DNA from: Ruminococcaceae bacterium UBA7212
GTDB taxonomy: Bacteria > Bacillota > Clostridia > Oscillospirales > Acutalibacteraceae
Assembly (NCBI GenBank): GCA_002490525.1
Contig: DKUE01000002.1
Location: 11,965 to 62,194 of the forward strand
Reading direction: 5' to 3'
DNA: 50,230 nt
Shown here: in pieces, positions 26,551 to 33,362 of the stretch
Numbering within the stretch: the stretch's first letter is position 1
Layout of the letters: each line of letters begins with the position of its first letter
Program-made: the position numbers and the translations under genes
Notes under the pieces: model-generated
What the model was told of the DNA's origin: nothing
What the model saw: the letters and a program-made list of their open reading frames with translations, nothing else
Databases searched by the model: none

Positions 26551-26564
26551 CATAACACCTTTTT

Positions 26565-26612
26565 TGTCATTCTGAGAAGCGTGAGAATCTCACATCGCAC
26601 AAAGTAAATTTG
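26565..26612. repeat. Dispersed inverted-repeat element, copy 4 (left arm and spacer)
   Basis: Contains TGTCATTCTGAGAAGCGTGA, GAATCTC and then ACATCGCACAAAGTAAATTT, the left arm and spacer of the element at 14081. The rest of the 26554-26717 gap shows nothing recognisable. Confidence 0.75.
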
Positions 26613-26717
26613 CGATTCAGCGTTGGGTTGCGCGAAATCCGACTCTGCTCAGGCGATTTGTGAATCGTCCCTGCGAATTGTGTCTCTTCAAAAAATCGTT
26701 AAACCGAACCTGTCCGT

Positions 26718-27608
26718 TCAGATTCCTAGTGCCTGCAAAAGCACGCCGGAAACAACAGCGACGGCATACAGAATCGCCAGAATTTTCAAATTATCCTTCA
26801 CATGCCGGTTTTCGCGGAACAGCACCAAAAGCCCAGCACCCGCGCCCGTGCAAAGTCCTGCGACCGTCGCACCGAATCCGAGTGTGCCTTCTAAATACAA
26901 CTGTGTCAGCAGTACGGACGCCGCACAGTTTGGTAAGAAACCGAGTAAAGCCGCCGCAAAGGGCTGAAACACGGAATCGTGCAGCAACAGAGTTCCCAGC
27001 CGTTCCTGCCCGAGCCAGACCACCAGGAAGTTCAGCAAAAACGTAAACAACAGCAAAAACCCGAAAATTTTTACCGTGTGCAGAAGCGCCGGAATCCAAA
27101 TGCCCTTATGATTTTCACATCCGCAATGCTCGTGATCGCAGATTTCATGCAGGCTGCCGGTGCTTTGCCGACGGCTTCGGCGGCTGAAAAAGTCCACGGT
27201 ATATCCTGCCGCGACAGCGATAATCACCTTGCACAGCAGCAGCTTTAAAAGCGTGGGCAGCTGCTGCGGTGCGGCGGCAAGCAAAAGCACTGCTTCATCA
27301 GAGGTAGACAAAAAGACCGCAATCAGCGTGCCGAGCGTAATAACCCCGCCCGCATACAGATTGGCGCACAGCACGGAAAATCCGCACTGCGGTACGCACC
27401 CGAGCAATGCGCCCGCCGCAGGTCCCGCCTTTCCCGCCGTCTTGAAAAGCCGTTCGATTTTGCCGTTTGCGCGGTGTTCCAGCCACTCCATAATCACAAA
27501 CGCCAAAAATAAAAACGGTAAAATTTTCAAGGAATCCAAAATTGTATCTGCAAGTATATCCCATAAACCGAGGGACAGCCCCTCGCCTGTATGCAAAGCC
27601 TGTATCAC
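26718..27608 (-). CDS. Putative metal exporter (ArsP_2/DUF2899-type, about 9-10 membrane helices)
   Basis: A 296-residue polytopic membrane protein. The N-terminal half has LLGCVPQCGFSVLCANLYAGGVITLGTLIAVFLSTSDEAVLLLAA, a pattern I associate with the 10-TM heavy-metal exporter family PF11449. The second half repeats the fold: AALLGFLPNCAASVLLTQLYLEGTLGFGATVAGLCTGAGAG. Between them is a cytoplasmic loop with HEICDHEHCGCENHKG, rich in His and Cys, likely a metal-binding site. The GTG at 27608 overlaps the fur-like stop codon and follows GGAGAA. Co-transcription with a Fur-family regulator supports a role in metal export. The substrate (Mn, Zn or another metal) is not determined. Confidence 0.7.
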   Translation of the reverse strand: MIQALHTGEGLSLGLWDILADTILDSLKILPFLFLAFVIMEWLEHRANGKIERLFKTAGKAGPAAGALLGCVPQCGFSVLCANLYAGGVITLGTLIAVFLSTSDEAVLLLAAAPQQLPTLLKLLLCKVIIAVAAGYTVDFFSRRSRRQSTGSLHEICDHEHCGCENHKGIWIPALLHTVKIFGFLLLFTFLLNFLVVWLGQERLGTLLLHDSVFQPFAAALLGFLPNCAASVLLTQLYLEGTLGFGATVAGLCTGAGAGLLVLFRENRHVKDNLKILAILYAVAVVSGVLLQALGI

Positions 27609-28018
27609 ATCTGTTCTCCTTTTTCGGCACAGGCGGCGCACAGACCGTAAAACACCGTCCGTCCGTTATCCACCGTAAAGCCGTGCTCTTTTTGTATATG
27701 CTCGGAAAGCGTATTTAAGAAACTGCATTCCGCATGCAAAAGACAGCCGCATGAAACACATTTTAAATGGTAATGCGCACGGCAGACTTCACCGTTTTCT
27801 GCATACTGAAAACATGCGCCGCGGCCGTCCGCGCCCATAAATTTGCGTACCCTGCCATCTGAAAACAAACGCTCAAGCTGTCGGTAAACCGTTGTCTGCC
27901 CGATGGTCTCCCCTTTAGCCTTCAGTAAAAGATACACCTCTTCCGCCGTGAGATGCCGCTCCTTGTTTTGAGCAAGCAAGGAAAGAATCTCCGTGCTTTG
28001 CCGTGTTTTATATGCCAT
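27605..28018 (-). CDS. Fur/Zur-family metal-dependent repressor
   Basis: A 137-residue protein with a winged-helix DNA-binding domain (about 1-80: HLTAEEVYLLLKAKGETIGQTTVYRQLERL) and a dimerisation domain with metal ligands. HYHLKCVSCGCLLH and GLCAAC give the two CxxC pairs of the structural zinc site; HYH and the following EC/H residues contribute to the sensory site. Fur, Zur and PerR cannot be separated safely by eye. The palindromic operator upstream is closer to Zur-box patterns than to classical Fur boxes. The gene is followed without a gap by a membrane metal exporter. Confidence 0.85.
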   Translation of the reverse strand: MAYKTRQSTEILSLLAQNKERHLTAEEVYLLLKAKGETIGQTTVYRQLERLFSDGRVRKFMGADGRGACFQYAENGEVCRAHYHLKCVSCGCLLHAECSFLNTLSEHIQKEHGFTVDNGRTVFYGLCAACAEKGEQM

Positions 28019-28037
28019 ACGTATGCGCTCCCGATTT

Positions 28038-28062
28038 GAAATTGAAAACCGTTTTCATTTTC
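28038..28062. promoter_or_regulatory. 25-bp palindromic operator overlapping the regulator's transcription start
   Basis: Two 12-base arms (GAAATTGAAAAC and GTTTTCATTTTC) around a central base at 28050, with one mismatch. The core TGAAAACCGTTTTCA resembles known Zur boxes. It begins just downstream of the -10 element, so binding would block initiation. Confidence 0.7.
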
Positions 28063-28070
28063 GATGCATA

Positions 28071-28100
28071 AGTATAGCGTATCTATATGGTATATGTCAA
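28071..28100 (-). promoter_or_regulatory. Sigma-A promoter of the regulator-exporter operon
   Basis: On the minus strand, TTGACA (28095-28100), an 18-base spacer, TATACT (28071-28076). The palindromic operator lies 9 bases downstream. Confidence 0.8.
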
Positions 28101-28419
28101 GCACTGTCTTTTCAGACGCAAATCTTTGTCTCCCACGCTTGCGGATTTCCCACCAAAAGAGAAGAACCCCCGACGCTGAAAGCGCGGAGGTTCCGGAAGG
28201 ATATCAGACAAACTTTCTCGCCGTATTTGCTCACCACTTCAAATTTCGGCGATGTGCAGGAATCACATCCCTGCCGTGTGATATTAGATTATCACCCGAT
28301 TATTGCAATTTGCATGCAGAATTATGAACATTTTGTAAACAATTTCAGCAAAATTCGAAATTTTAGGACAAAATCCGCAGAAGATTTGCAGAAAAGACAA
28401 AACAATCTGCGGTTTTTGC
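28101..28419. other. Divergent intergenic region between the Fur-like gene and rpsU
   Basis: About 320 bases without a gene. One stem-loop (28164-28193, GAACCCCCGACGC / GCGCGGAGGTTC) lies in the middle; with its T-rich flank on the minus strand it looks like a minus-strand terminator, although no minus-strand gene is upstream of it. The remainder is AT-rich. Confidence 0.45.
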
Positions 28420-28448
28420 TTGACACGGAAAAAAGCTTGCGGTATAAT
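28420..28448 (+). promoter_or_regulatory. Sigma-A promoter of rpsU
   Basis: Consensus TTGACA (28420-28425), 17-base spacer, TATAAT (28443-28448). Confidence 0.9.
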
Positions 28449-28484
28449 TGTGGGGTATCTCAACAAGTAAAGGGAGGGAATAAG

Positions 28485-28661
28485 ATGAGCCAGGTAAAGG
28501 TCAAGGACAATGAATCCTTGGAAAGCGCACTTCGCCGCTTTAAAAGACAAACCTCTCGTGACGGCGTTATTCAAGAAGTTCGTAAAAGAGAGCACTACGA
28601 AAAGCCTTCTGTGAAAAGAAAGAAAAAATCAGAAGCAGCTCGTAAAAGAAAGTATAAGTAA
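28485..28661 (+). CDS. rpsU: 30S ribosomal protein S21
   Basis: A 58-residue basic protein of the small ribosomal subunit, near the anti-Shine-Dalgarno end of 16S rRNA. It reads MSQVKVKDNESLESALRRFK, then the basic tail PSVKRKKKSEAARKRKYK. The ribosome site AGGGAGGG precedes the ATG. It is a single-gene transcript with its own consensus promoter and terminator, though read-through into the HAD phosphatase gene is possible. Confidence 0.97.
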   Translation: MSQVKVKDNESLESALRRFKRQTSRDGVIQEVRKREHYEKPSVKRKKKSEAARKRKYK

Positions 28662-28668
28662 GAACGGG

Positions 28669-28697
28669 AAAAACGGGCTTAGCCCGTTTTTCTTTTT
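28669..28697 (+). terminator. Terminator after rpsU
   Basis: AAAAACGGGCT / AGCCCGTTTTT stem with a one-base to four-base loop, followed by CTTTTTT. Confidence 0.85.
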
Positions 28698-28710
28698 TGG
28701 TGATACTGTT

Positions 28711-29241
28711 ATGAAAAACAATGCTTTGCTGATGCCGAAATACCGCTTTCGGTCTGTTTTGGATGTTACCCCCGAGGACCTTCGGAAAATGGGTGCAAGA
28801 GCCGTGGGGCTGGATATCGACAACACTCTGGCACCCGATGGCACACTGAAATTCATTGACGGCGCGCAGGAATGGATTGACGACATCCGCGCGGCAGGGT
28901 TTCCTGTGACTATCGTCTCCAACGGCACGATTTTCCGCGTCGGACCTATTGCAAAAAAATTCGGCCTGCCTTTCGTTTCGCTGTCCATGAAGCCTTATAC
29001 AAACGGTCTGCGCCGTGCGGCAAAACGTATGCATGTGGACATTACGGAGCTTGCCATGCTCGGCGACCAGCTCTTTTCCGATGTAAAAGCGGCGAATCGC
29101 TGCGGTGCCATTGCCGTGCGCATTGACCCGATTCCGATGAAAAGTCTTTACCCGCATTATTATGCATGGAAAGAAAAACGCGAACAGCCGATTTTGGAGG
29201 CGTTCGAAAAACTGCATGGGTACGGTGTTTATGATGATTAA
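28711..29241 (+). CDS. YqeG-family HAD IIIA-type phosphatase
   Basis: A 176-residue HAD-superfamily protein like B. subtilis YqeG. Motif I is GLDIDNTLAP, motif II is IVSNG, and motif III/IV is MLGDQLFSDVKAANRCG. The family is close to mitochondrial phosphatidylglycerophosphatase Gep4, so a role in PGP dephosphorylation is possible but unproven for bacteria of this group. The N-terminal LMPKYRFRSVLDVTPEDL is typical. The next gene overlaps its end by 11 bases, suggesting one transcript. Confidence 0.85.
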   Translation: MKNNALLMPKYRFRSVLDVTPEDLRKMGARAVGLDIDNTLAPDGTLKFIDGAQEWIDDIRAAGFPVTIVSNGTIFRVGPIAKKFGLPFVSLSMKPYTNGLRRAAKRMHVDITELAMLGDQLFSDVKAANRCGAIAVRIDPIPMKSLYPHYYAWKEKREQPILEAFEKLHGYGVYDD

Positions 29242-30301
29242 AAAACTGCAAGAGGCCTTAAAGACCAACGGCCGCTTCGACGGCGCGCTGATACTTTCCC
29301 CCGAGAACCGTTTTTATTTTACAGGCTTCGCATCAAGCGACGGCTTTCTGCTCATCAGTGCGGACCGTGCGGTGTTTATTACGGACGGGCGTTATATTGA
29401 AGCGGCACAGAATCAAATTCAAAACTGCGAGGTTGTTTTACAGCAATCCGCGGGCAAACAGCTGGCGGAAATTTTTGCGGATATGGGTGTATCTGCCGTC
29501 GCAGCGGAAACCGAACGCATCAGTGTGGCGGATTTTGCGAAATACGGGGATTTTCTAAAGCCTATCCGGTTGATTCCCGATCCGCTCTTAGATGAAATGA
29601 TTTGCACCCTGCGCACGGTAAAAGAACCGCAGGAGATTGAAAAAATCAAAGCGGCTCAGCGCATTGCAGAAGCCGCATTTGATCATATTCTCGGTTTTAT
29701 CGCGCCGGGGAAAACCGAGAAGGAAATCGCCCTGGAATTGGACTTTTTCATGCTTTCCCACGGTGCTGACGCACTTTCGTTTGAGACCATTGCCGTCAGC
29801 GGCCAAAAGTCCTCTATGCCCCACGGCGTACCCGACCGAAACATTGTGCAATACGGCGATTTCATCACCATGGACTTCGGCGCTGTGGTGGACGGCTACC
29901 ACAGCGATATGACGCGCACCGTTGCGGTCGGTGCAGTCAGCGCACAGCAAAAAGAGGTTTACAACACCGTTCTGCGAGCGCAAGAGGCTGTGCTTGCCGC
30001 TTTAAGACCGGGACTTTCCTGCAAGGCTGCAGACCAAATCGCACGGGATGTCATCACGGAAGCAGGGTTCGGTGCATACTTTACCCACTCTACGGGGCAC
30101 GGCGTCGGCGTGGAAATCCACGAATTTCCGCGGCTGTCTGTACTGAGCGCCGACACGCTTGAAATCGGCAATGTGGTGACAGACGAACCGGGTATTTATT
30201 TGCCGGGTGCTTTCGGCGTACGCATTGAAGATATGGCGCTGATTACGCCGAACGGCTGTGAAAATTTGACGCAAAGCCCCAAAGAGCTGATAATTCTGTA
30301 A
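29231..30301 (+). CDS. M24-family Xaa-Pro aminopeptidase/dipeptidase
   Basis: A 356-residue metallopeptidase of the PepP/PepQ (YqhT) type. The N-terminal creatinase-like domain (about 1-125) is followed by the pita-bread fold with metal ligands Asp in FITMDFGAVVDGYHSDMTRT, His in STGHGVGVEIHE, and Glu in TDEPGIYLPG and VRIEDMALIT. Two tandem ATGs at 29231 and 29234 lie inside the end of the previous gene; the ribosome site is weak, consistent with translational coupling. In Firmicutes this gene usually precedes efp, as it does here. Confidence 0.9.
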   Translation: MMIKKLQEALKTNGRFDGALILSPENRFYFTGFASSDGFLLISADRAVFITDGRYIEAAQNQIQNCEVVLQQSAGKQLAEIFADMGVSAVAAETERISVADFAKYGDFLKPIRLIPDPLLDEMICTLRTVKEPQEIEKIKAAQRIAEAAFDHILGFIAPGKTEKEIALELDFFMLSHGADALSFETIAVSGQKSSMPHGVPDRNIVQYGDFITMDFGAVVDGYHSDMTRTVAVGAVSAQQKEVYNTVLRAQEAVLAALRPGLSCKAADQIARDVITEAGFGAYFTHSTGHGVGVEIHEFPRLSVLSADTLEIGNVVTDEPGIYLPGAFGVRIEDMALITPNGCENLTQSPKELIIL

Positions 30302-30309
30302 AAAAGGGC

Positions 30310-30338
30310 TTGAAAAATGTACAGCAATCCTATAAAAT
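30310..30338 (+). promoter_or_regulatory. Probable sigma-A promoter of efp
   Basis: TTGAAA (30310-30315), 17-base spacer, TAAAAT (30333-30338), in the 99-base gap before efp. Confidence 0.5.
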
Positions 30339-30400
30339 AAGAACAATAGTAATGCGACTGTACGTTTTTGCCGTGCAGTTTAAAAACGGAGGATACAAAC

Positions 30401-30958
30401 ATGATTACAGCAGGTGATTTCAGAAACGGCGTCACATTTGAAGAGGACGGGCAGGTTCTGCAGGTTGTAGAATTCCAGCACGTAAAACCCGGCAAAGGCG
30501 CTGCATTTGTCCGCACCAAAACCAAAAACGTGATTACAGGCGCGGTGGTAGAAAAGAGTTACAACCCGACGGCAAAATTCCCGACCGCTTTCATTGAAAG
30601 AAAAGAAATGGAATATTCCTACAATGATGGGGAACTCTATTATTTCATGGACACCGAAACCTACGAGCTGGTACCGATTAACGAGTCTGACCTCTCTGAC
30701 AACTTTAAGTTTGTCAAAGAAAACATGGCTTGCAAAATCCTTTCCTACAAGGGCAAAGTGTTCGGCGTAGAACCGCCGACCTTCGTGACTTTGGAAGTCA
30801 CCAAAACCGACCCCGGCTTCAAGGGTGATACTGCAACCAACGCAACCAAACCCGCCATCTTAGAAACTGGTGCCGAAATCAAAGTGCCGCTGTTTATCGA
30901 TGAAGGAGAAATGATTAACATCGACACCAGAACCGGCGAATACATGTCCCGCGCATAA
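30401..30958 (+). CDS. efp: Elongation factor P
   Basis: A 185-residue EF-P that relieves ribosome stalling at polyproline stretches. Domain I carries the loop HVKPGKGAAFVR with Lys32, the position that is modified in many bacteria. Domains II and III follow, ending with PLFIDEGEMINIDTRTGEYMSRA. The ATG at 30401 follows GGAGGAT; the frame extends upstream but without similarity. No EF-P modification genes are visible in the window. Confidence 0.97.
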   Translation: MITAGDFRNGVTFEEDGQVLQVVEFQHVKPGKGAAFVRTKTKNVITGAVVEKSYNPTAKFPTAFIERKEMEYSYNDGELYYFMDTETYELVPINESDLSDNFKFVKENMACKILSYKGKVFGVEPPTFVTLEVTKTDPGFKGDTATNATKPAILETGAEIKVPLFIDEGEMINIDTRTGEYMSRA

Positions 30959-30980
30959 ATAAAATCAGGAGGAATTTAAA

Positions 30981-31415
30981 ATGACTGTTACGGAAAAATC
31001 CGCTTACCTCAGAGGGCTTTTTGAGGGTCTTGAACCGGACGGCGACAAAGACACCACAAAGCTCATCAAAGCAATGCTTGATGTAATTGATGACCTTGCT
31101 TTGACCGTTTCCGATTTGGAAGACGAAATCGCCATGCTCACCGAGCAGGTTGATGCGGTGGATGAAGACCTCAGCGATTTGGAAGAGTTTGTTTACGAAG
31201 ACGAGTGTGACGAGGACTGCTGCTGTGACGATGAGGATGTTTACGAAGTAGACTGCCCCGCCTGCGGCGAAACCGTATTCTTTGACGGCGAGGATATTGA
31301 TGCTGGCTTTGCGGCATGCCCCGCCTGCGGCGAAAAGCTGGAATTCGAGTTGGACTGCGAAGGCGACTGCGATTGCGGCTGTGACTGCGATTGCGGCGAA
31401 GACGATGCAGAATAA
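30981..31415 (+). CDS. CD1247-type acidic coiled-coil/zinc-ribbon protein
   Basis: A 144-residue, very acidic protein. Residues 1-70 form a helical domain that I recognise as the CD1247 N-terminal domain (ITEKSAYLRGLFEGLEPD-like, then KAMLDVIDDLALTVSDLEDEI). Two CPACGE motifs at about 83-116 give a rubredoxin-like or zinc-ribbon site, and the tail is a Cys-Asp rich run (CEGDCDCGCDCDCGEDD). The function of the family is unknown. It follows efp by 22 bases with AGGAGG before the start, and the efp-CD1247 pairing is common in clostridia. It ends at a strong terminator. Confidence 0.8.
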   Translation: MTVTEKSAYLRGLFEGLEPDGDKDTTKLIKAMLDVIDDLALTVSDLEDEIAMLTEQVDAVDEDLSDLEEFVYEDECDEDCCCDDEDVYEVDCPACGETVFFDGEDIDAGFAACPACGEKLEFELDCEGDCDCGCDCDCGEDDAE

Positions 31416-31453
31416 ATCACACGCGCTGTAAAACAAAACCGTGGAAACGGAAT

Positions 31454-31496
31454 CCCCTTAGATTTTCAAAAGTCGAAAATCTAAGGGGATTCTTTT
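31454..31496 (+). terminator. Terminator of the efp-CD1247 transcript
   Basis: Perfect 14-bp stem CCCCTTAGATTTTC / GAAAATCTAAGGGG (31454-31467, 31475-31488), then ATTCTTTT. Confidence 0.85.
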
Positions 31497-31585
31497 GCAG
31501 CAGGGCAAAACACTTGCGCGTGAAAATCCGATGTAATTTCGCGGGTGCCGAGCCGTCGCCCCCTACGATTTGCAAGTCGGATTTA

Positions 31586-31629
31586 CATTGTACTGTGTGA
31601 GATTCTTCGCCGGTGGCGCAGAATGACAG
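31586..31629. repeat. Dispersed inverted-repeat element, copy 5 (right arm)
   Basis: Contains TGTGAGATTCTTCGCCGGTG then GCGCAGAATGACAG, the right arm of the element at 14081-14170. Confidence 0.75.
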
Positions 31630-31685
31630 ACTGATGCAAACCTTGTAGGGGCAAATAAACGGATTTTCCGATTCAGTCAGCATTA

Positions 31686-31723
31686 CAAAAAGCAAACCCC
31701 CTCGGTTTTGACACCGAAGGGGC
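31686..31723 (-). terminator. Terminator of the small-protein transcript
   Basis: On the minus strand, a 10-bp stem CCCCTTCGGT / ACCGAGGGGG with a six-base loop, then TTTGCTTTTTG. It follows the 39-codon gene at 31828-31947. Confidence 0.75.
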
Positions 31724-31827
31724 TCGCTTTGCTATGGGGTTGTGTATAAAAAGAGAGAGGGGAAACAAATTATATATAAACCCGCAAGCGGGAGAAATGG
31801 TCAGAATCACACCCTGAAAGCCGTCCG

Positions 31828-31947
31828 TTAATTGTGCAGTAATGCAACCAAACGGATTGCGTTCAGAACTGTGTTCCAAGAAAATTTCTCGTGCGTCAGC
31901 TCGTCAATCAGCTTACGCTCATAAATTTCTTCGTCTGTGTAATGCAC
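31828..31947 (-). CDS. Unrecognised 39-residue small protein with its own promoter and terminator
   Basis: A GTG-initiated frame of 39 codons: VHYTDEEIYERKLIDELTHE at the start, then KFSWNTVLNAIRLVALLHN. AAGGAG lies 10 bases upstream of the GTG. A consensus promoter and an intrinsic terminator bracket it, so the unit is complete as a small monocistronic mRNA. The protein is predicted to be mostly helical, acidic in the first half and hydrophobic at the C-terminal end (LNAIRLVALL), without a signal peptide. I do not recognise a family. It could be a small regulatory or membrane-associated protein; an RNA-only function is an alternative. Confidence 0.6.
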   Translation of the reverse strand: MHYTDEEIYERKLIDELTHEKFSWNTVLNAIRLVALLHN

Positions 31948-31982
31948 CTGTGTTTCACTCCTTCCTTTGATTTTGTGTCTGT

Positions 31983-32011
31983 ATCATACCACGTGCCGTC
32001 AGATTTGTCAA
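31983..32011 (-). promoter_or_regulatory. Sigma-A promoter of the 39-codon gene
   Basis: On the minus strand, TTGACA (32006-32011), 17-base spacer, TATGAT (31983-31988); the start codon lies about 36 bases downstream of the -10. Confidence 0.75.
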
Positions 32012-32179
32012 GTCTTTTTGCATAACTTTTTGATATATTTTTTGTGCATTATTACTACACATTATGTGTAAAAACAGTAAAAAGTATTCCCATATTTCGC
32101 GAAAATCCTTGATTTCTCTCTGATTTGTGAAAATTAAATGAATTTAAATTCACCTTCTCCTTACTTTTTATTCAGCGTT

Positions 32180-33250
32180 TTACCCAATACTGAAAAATTT
32201 CTCAAAAAGCAAATCCTGTGCGAGTAAAAACCGTTTGCCGTCCGTACATTTTTCCAAAATTTTTTCCTGTGCGCGGCGCGCCTGTGCCGCCTCGTACAAA
32301 GAAAATGCAGATTCTTCCAGCAAGGTGCCTGCGGTTTGCATACAGTGCCAAAGCCGTACGGAAGGCAGTTCCCCGACAGTCGGGTTAAAAAAATCTTCGG
32401 TACGCCGCACGGCAAGTGCTCCAAAAGGAAACGGATGTGCGGTATTTTCCGTGCACACAGCCAAAGAAAGCGAAGGCACGGTTAAATGTTCCGCCGTCGA
32501 GCGCAGTGCACATCGATATAGGCATACAGAATAACCGCAGGCGGTACACGCGGCCGTCATGCCGTCCAACAGTGCAGGCGCAAAACAGCCGAACGGGTCG
32601 TGCAGCAGAATACGCGTGCAGCTCGGCGCGGCAAACGGAGCATATACGGTATGCACACCCCATTCGGTGCATCCGCTCAGCATACGGTGGAACAGAATCT
32701 TGCCCTCGGCAGATGTACCGCCTTTCGGCGGCAAACAGGCTTCGCTGAACCGCAGAACCGCGTGTGCCAGCCGCGCTTTATTGCAACCCGGCAACAGCAT
32801 TTCGGCAATTTTTTGCTTTTGCCGCGCCGCCGCTTGACAAAGCGACTCTGCACGCATGTGCGCTTTTTCCTCTGTTTCCTGCATTTCGGTATATTCCGCA
32901 CTGCGGCATATACCGTACTCTGCCTCGGTGAAATCCGCAGTATGTAAAGAAAAACAGATGTTTTCGGAATGTTCTTTTAAAAAGTCGGAAAAATAATCTC
33001 CGTCTGCCGCAAAAACATGCTGTAACGGCATACACACGGCAACGGTTTTCTCTGCGCTGTGCGCGTCCAATATCCGAAGGCACGGTATACGGCGAGCATG
33101 CGCATGTGTGCAAAGTACATGCAGTAAAGCGCGTTTTGCCCGTGCATTATCTCCGCAAACGGAAAACAGTGCGCACCGCCGCACAGCAGGGACAGCGGCT
33201 TGCAGGTCGGCAGAAGACGACGTACAGAAAAAAGTATCCAAATTCTTCAC
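32180..33250 (-). CDS. Cysteine-rich protein resembling a degenerate tandem P-loop NTPase (PRK06851-like)
   Basis: A protein of 356 residues. Its layout matches the clostridial PRK06851 family, which has two tandem P-loop domains separated by a helical segment: a short lead (LDTFFCTSSS), a strand (CALFSVCG), a helix, then LRILDA; a helical middle (about 115-185); a second unit FHRMLSGCTEWGVHTVYA, then RILLHDPFG, then GYSVCLYRCA and VPSLSLAVCTENTAHPF; and a helical tail. In the positions where GxxGxGKS/T would be expected I see CGDNARAKR and HDPFGCFAP, so neither P-loop is intact. It also contains about 20 cysteines. A GTG start at 33250 is preferred; the frame is open to 33328, but that part overlaps the fba promoter. 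The family assignment is by eye and uncertain. Confidence 0.5.
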   Translation of the reverse strand: MKNLDTFFCTSSSADLQAAVPAVRRCALFSVCGDNARAKRALLHVLCTHAHARRIPCLRILDAHSAEKTVAVCMPLQHVFAADGDYFSDFLKEHSENICFSLHTADFTEAEYGICRSAEYTEMQETEEKAHMRAESLCQAAARQKQKIAEMLLPGCNKARLAHAVLRFSEACLPPKGGTSAEGKILFHRMLSGCTEWGVHTVYAPFAAPSCTRILLHDPFGCFAPALLDGMTAACTACGYSVCLYRCALRSTAEHLTVPSLSLAVCTENTAHPFPFGALAVRRTEDFFNPTVGELPSVRLWHCMQTAGTLLEESAFSLYEAAQARRAQEKILEKCTDGKRFLLAQDLLFEKFFSIG

Positions 33251-33293
33251 CCCCAAACCAGTATATTTCGGCTTTTTGAGGTGTGTTACCGAT

Positions 33294-33322
33294 TTGACAA
33301 GCGGGTATGGATACTGTATAAT
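33294..33322 (+). promoter_or_regulatory. Sigma-A promoter of fba
   Basis: Full consensus: TTGACA (33294-33299), 17-base spacer, TATAAT (33317-33322), 40 bases upstream of the fba start codon. Confidence 0.9.
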
Positions 33323-33362
33323 AAACAAGTAAATTTTTGAAATTTGTCAAGGAGTGAAAAGT

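Larger units (their letters stand above)
31416..31827. other. Gap with two terminators and repeat remnants
   Basis: Contains the plus-strand terminator of the efp transcript, a palindromic remnant of the type GGGTGCCGAGCCGTCGCCCC (31541-31565), a half copy of the dispersed element, and the minus-strand terminator of the small gene at 31828. No further gene is supported. Confidence 0.6.

Noticed and set aside
28164..28193. Minus-strand terminator for a hidden gene between the Fur-like gene and rpsU
   Set aside because: No minus-strand reading frame with a ribosome site or promoter was found upstream of it, so only the hairpin is noted.
31673..31879. 68-codon minus-strand frame overlapping the small gene's terminator
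   Set aside because: It crosses the terminator and conflicts with the 39-codon frame that has a ribosome site.
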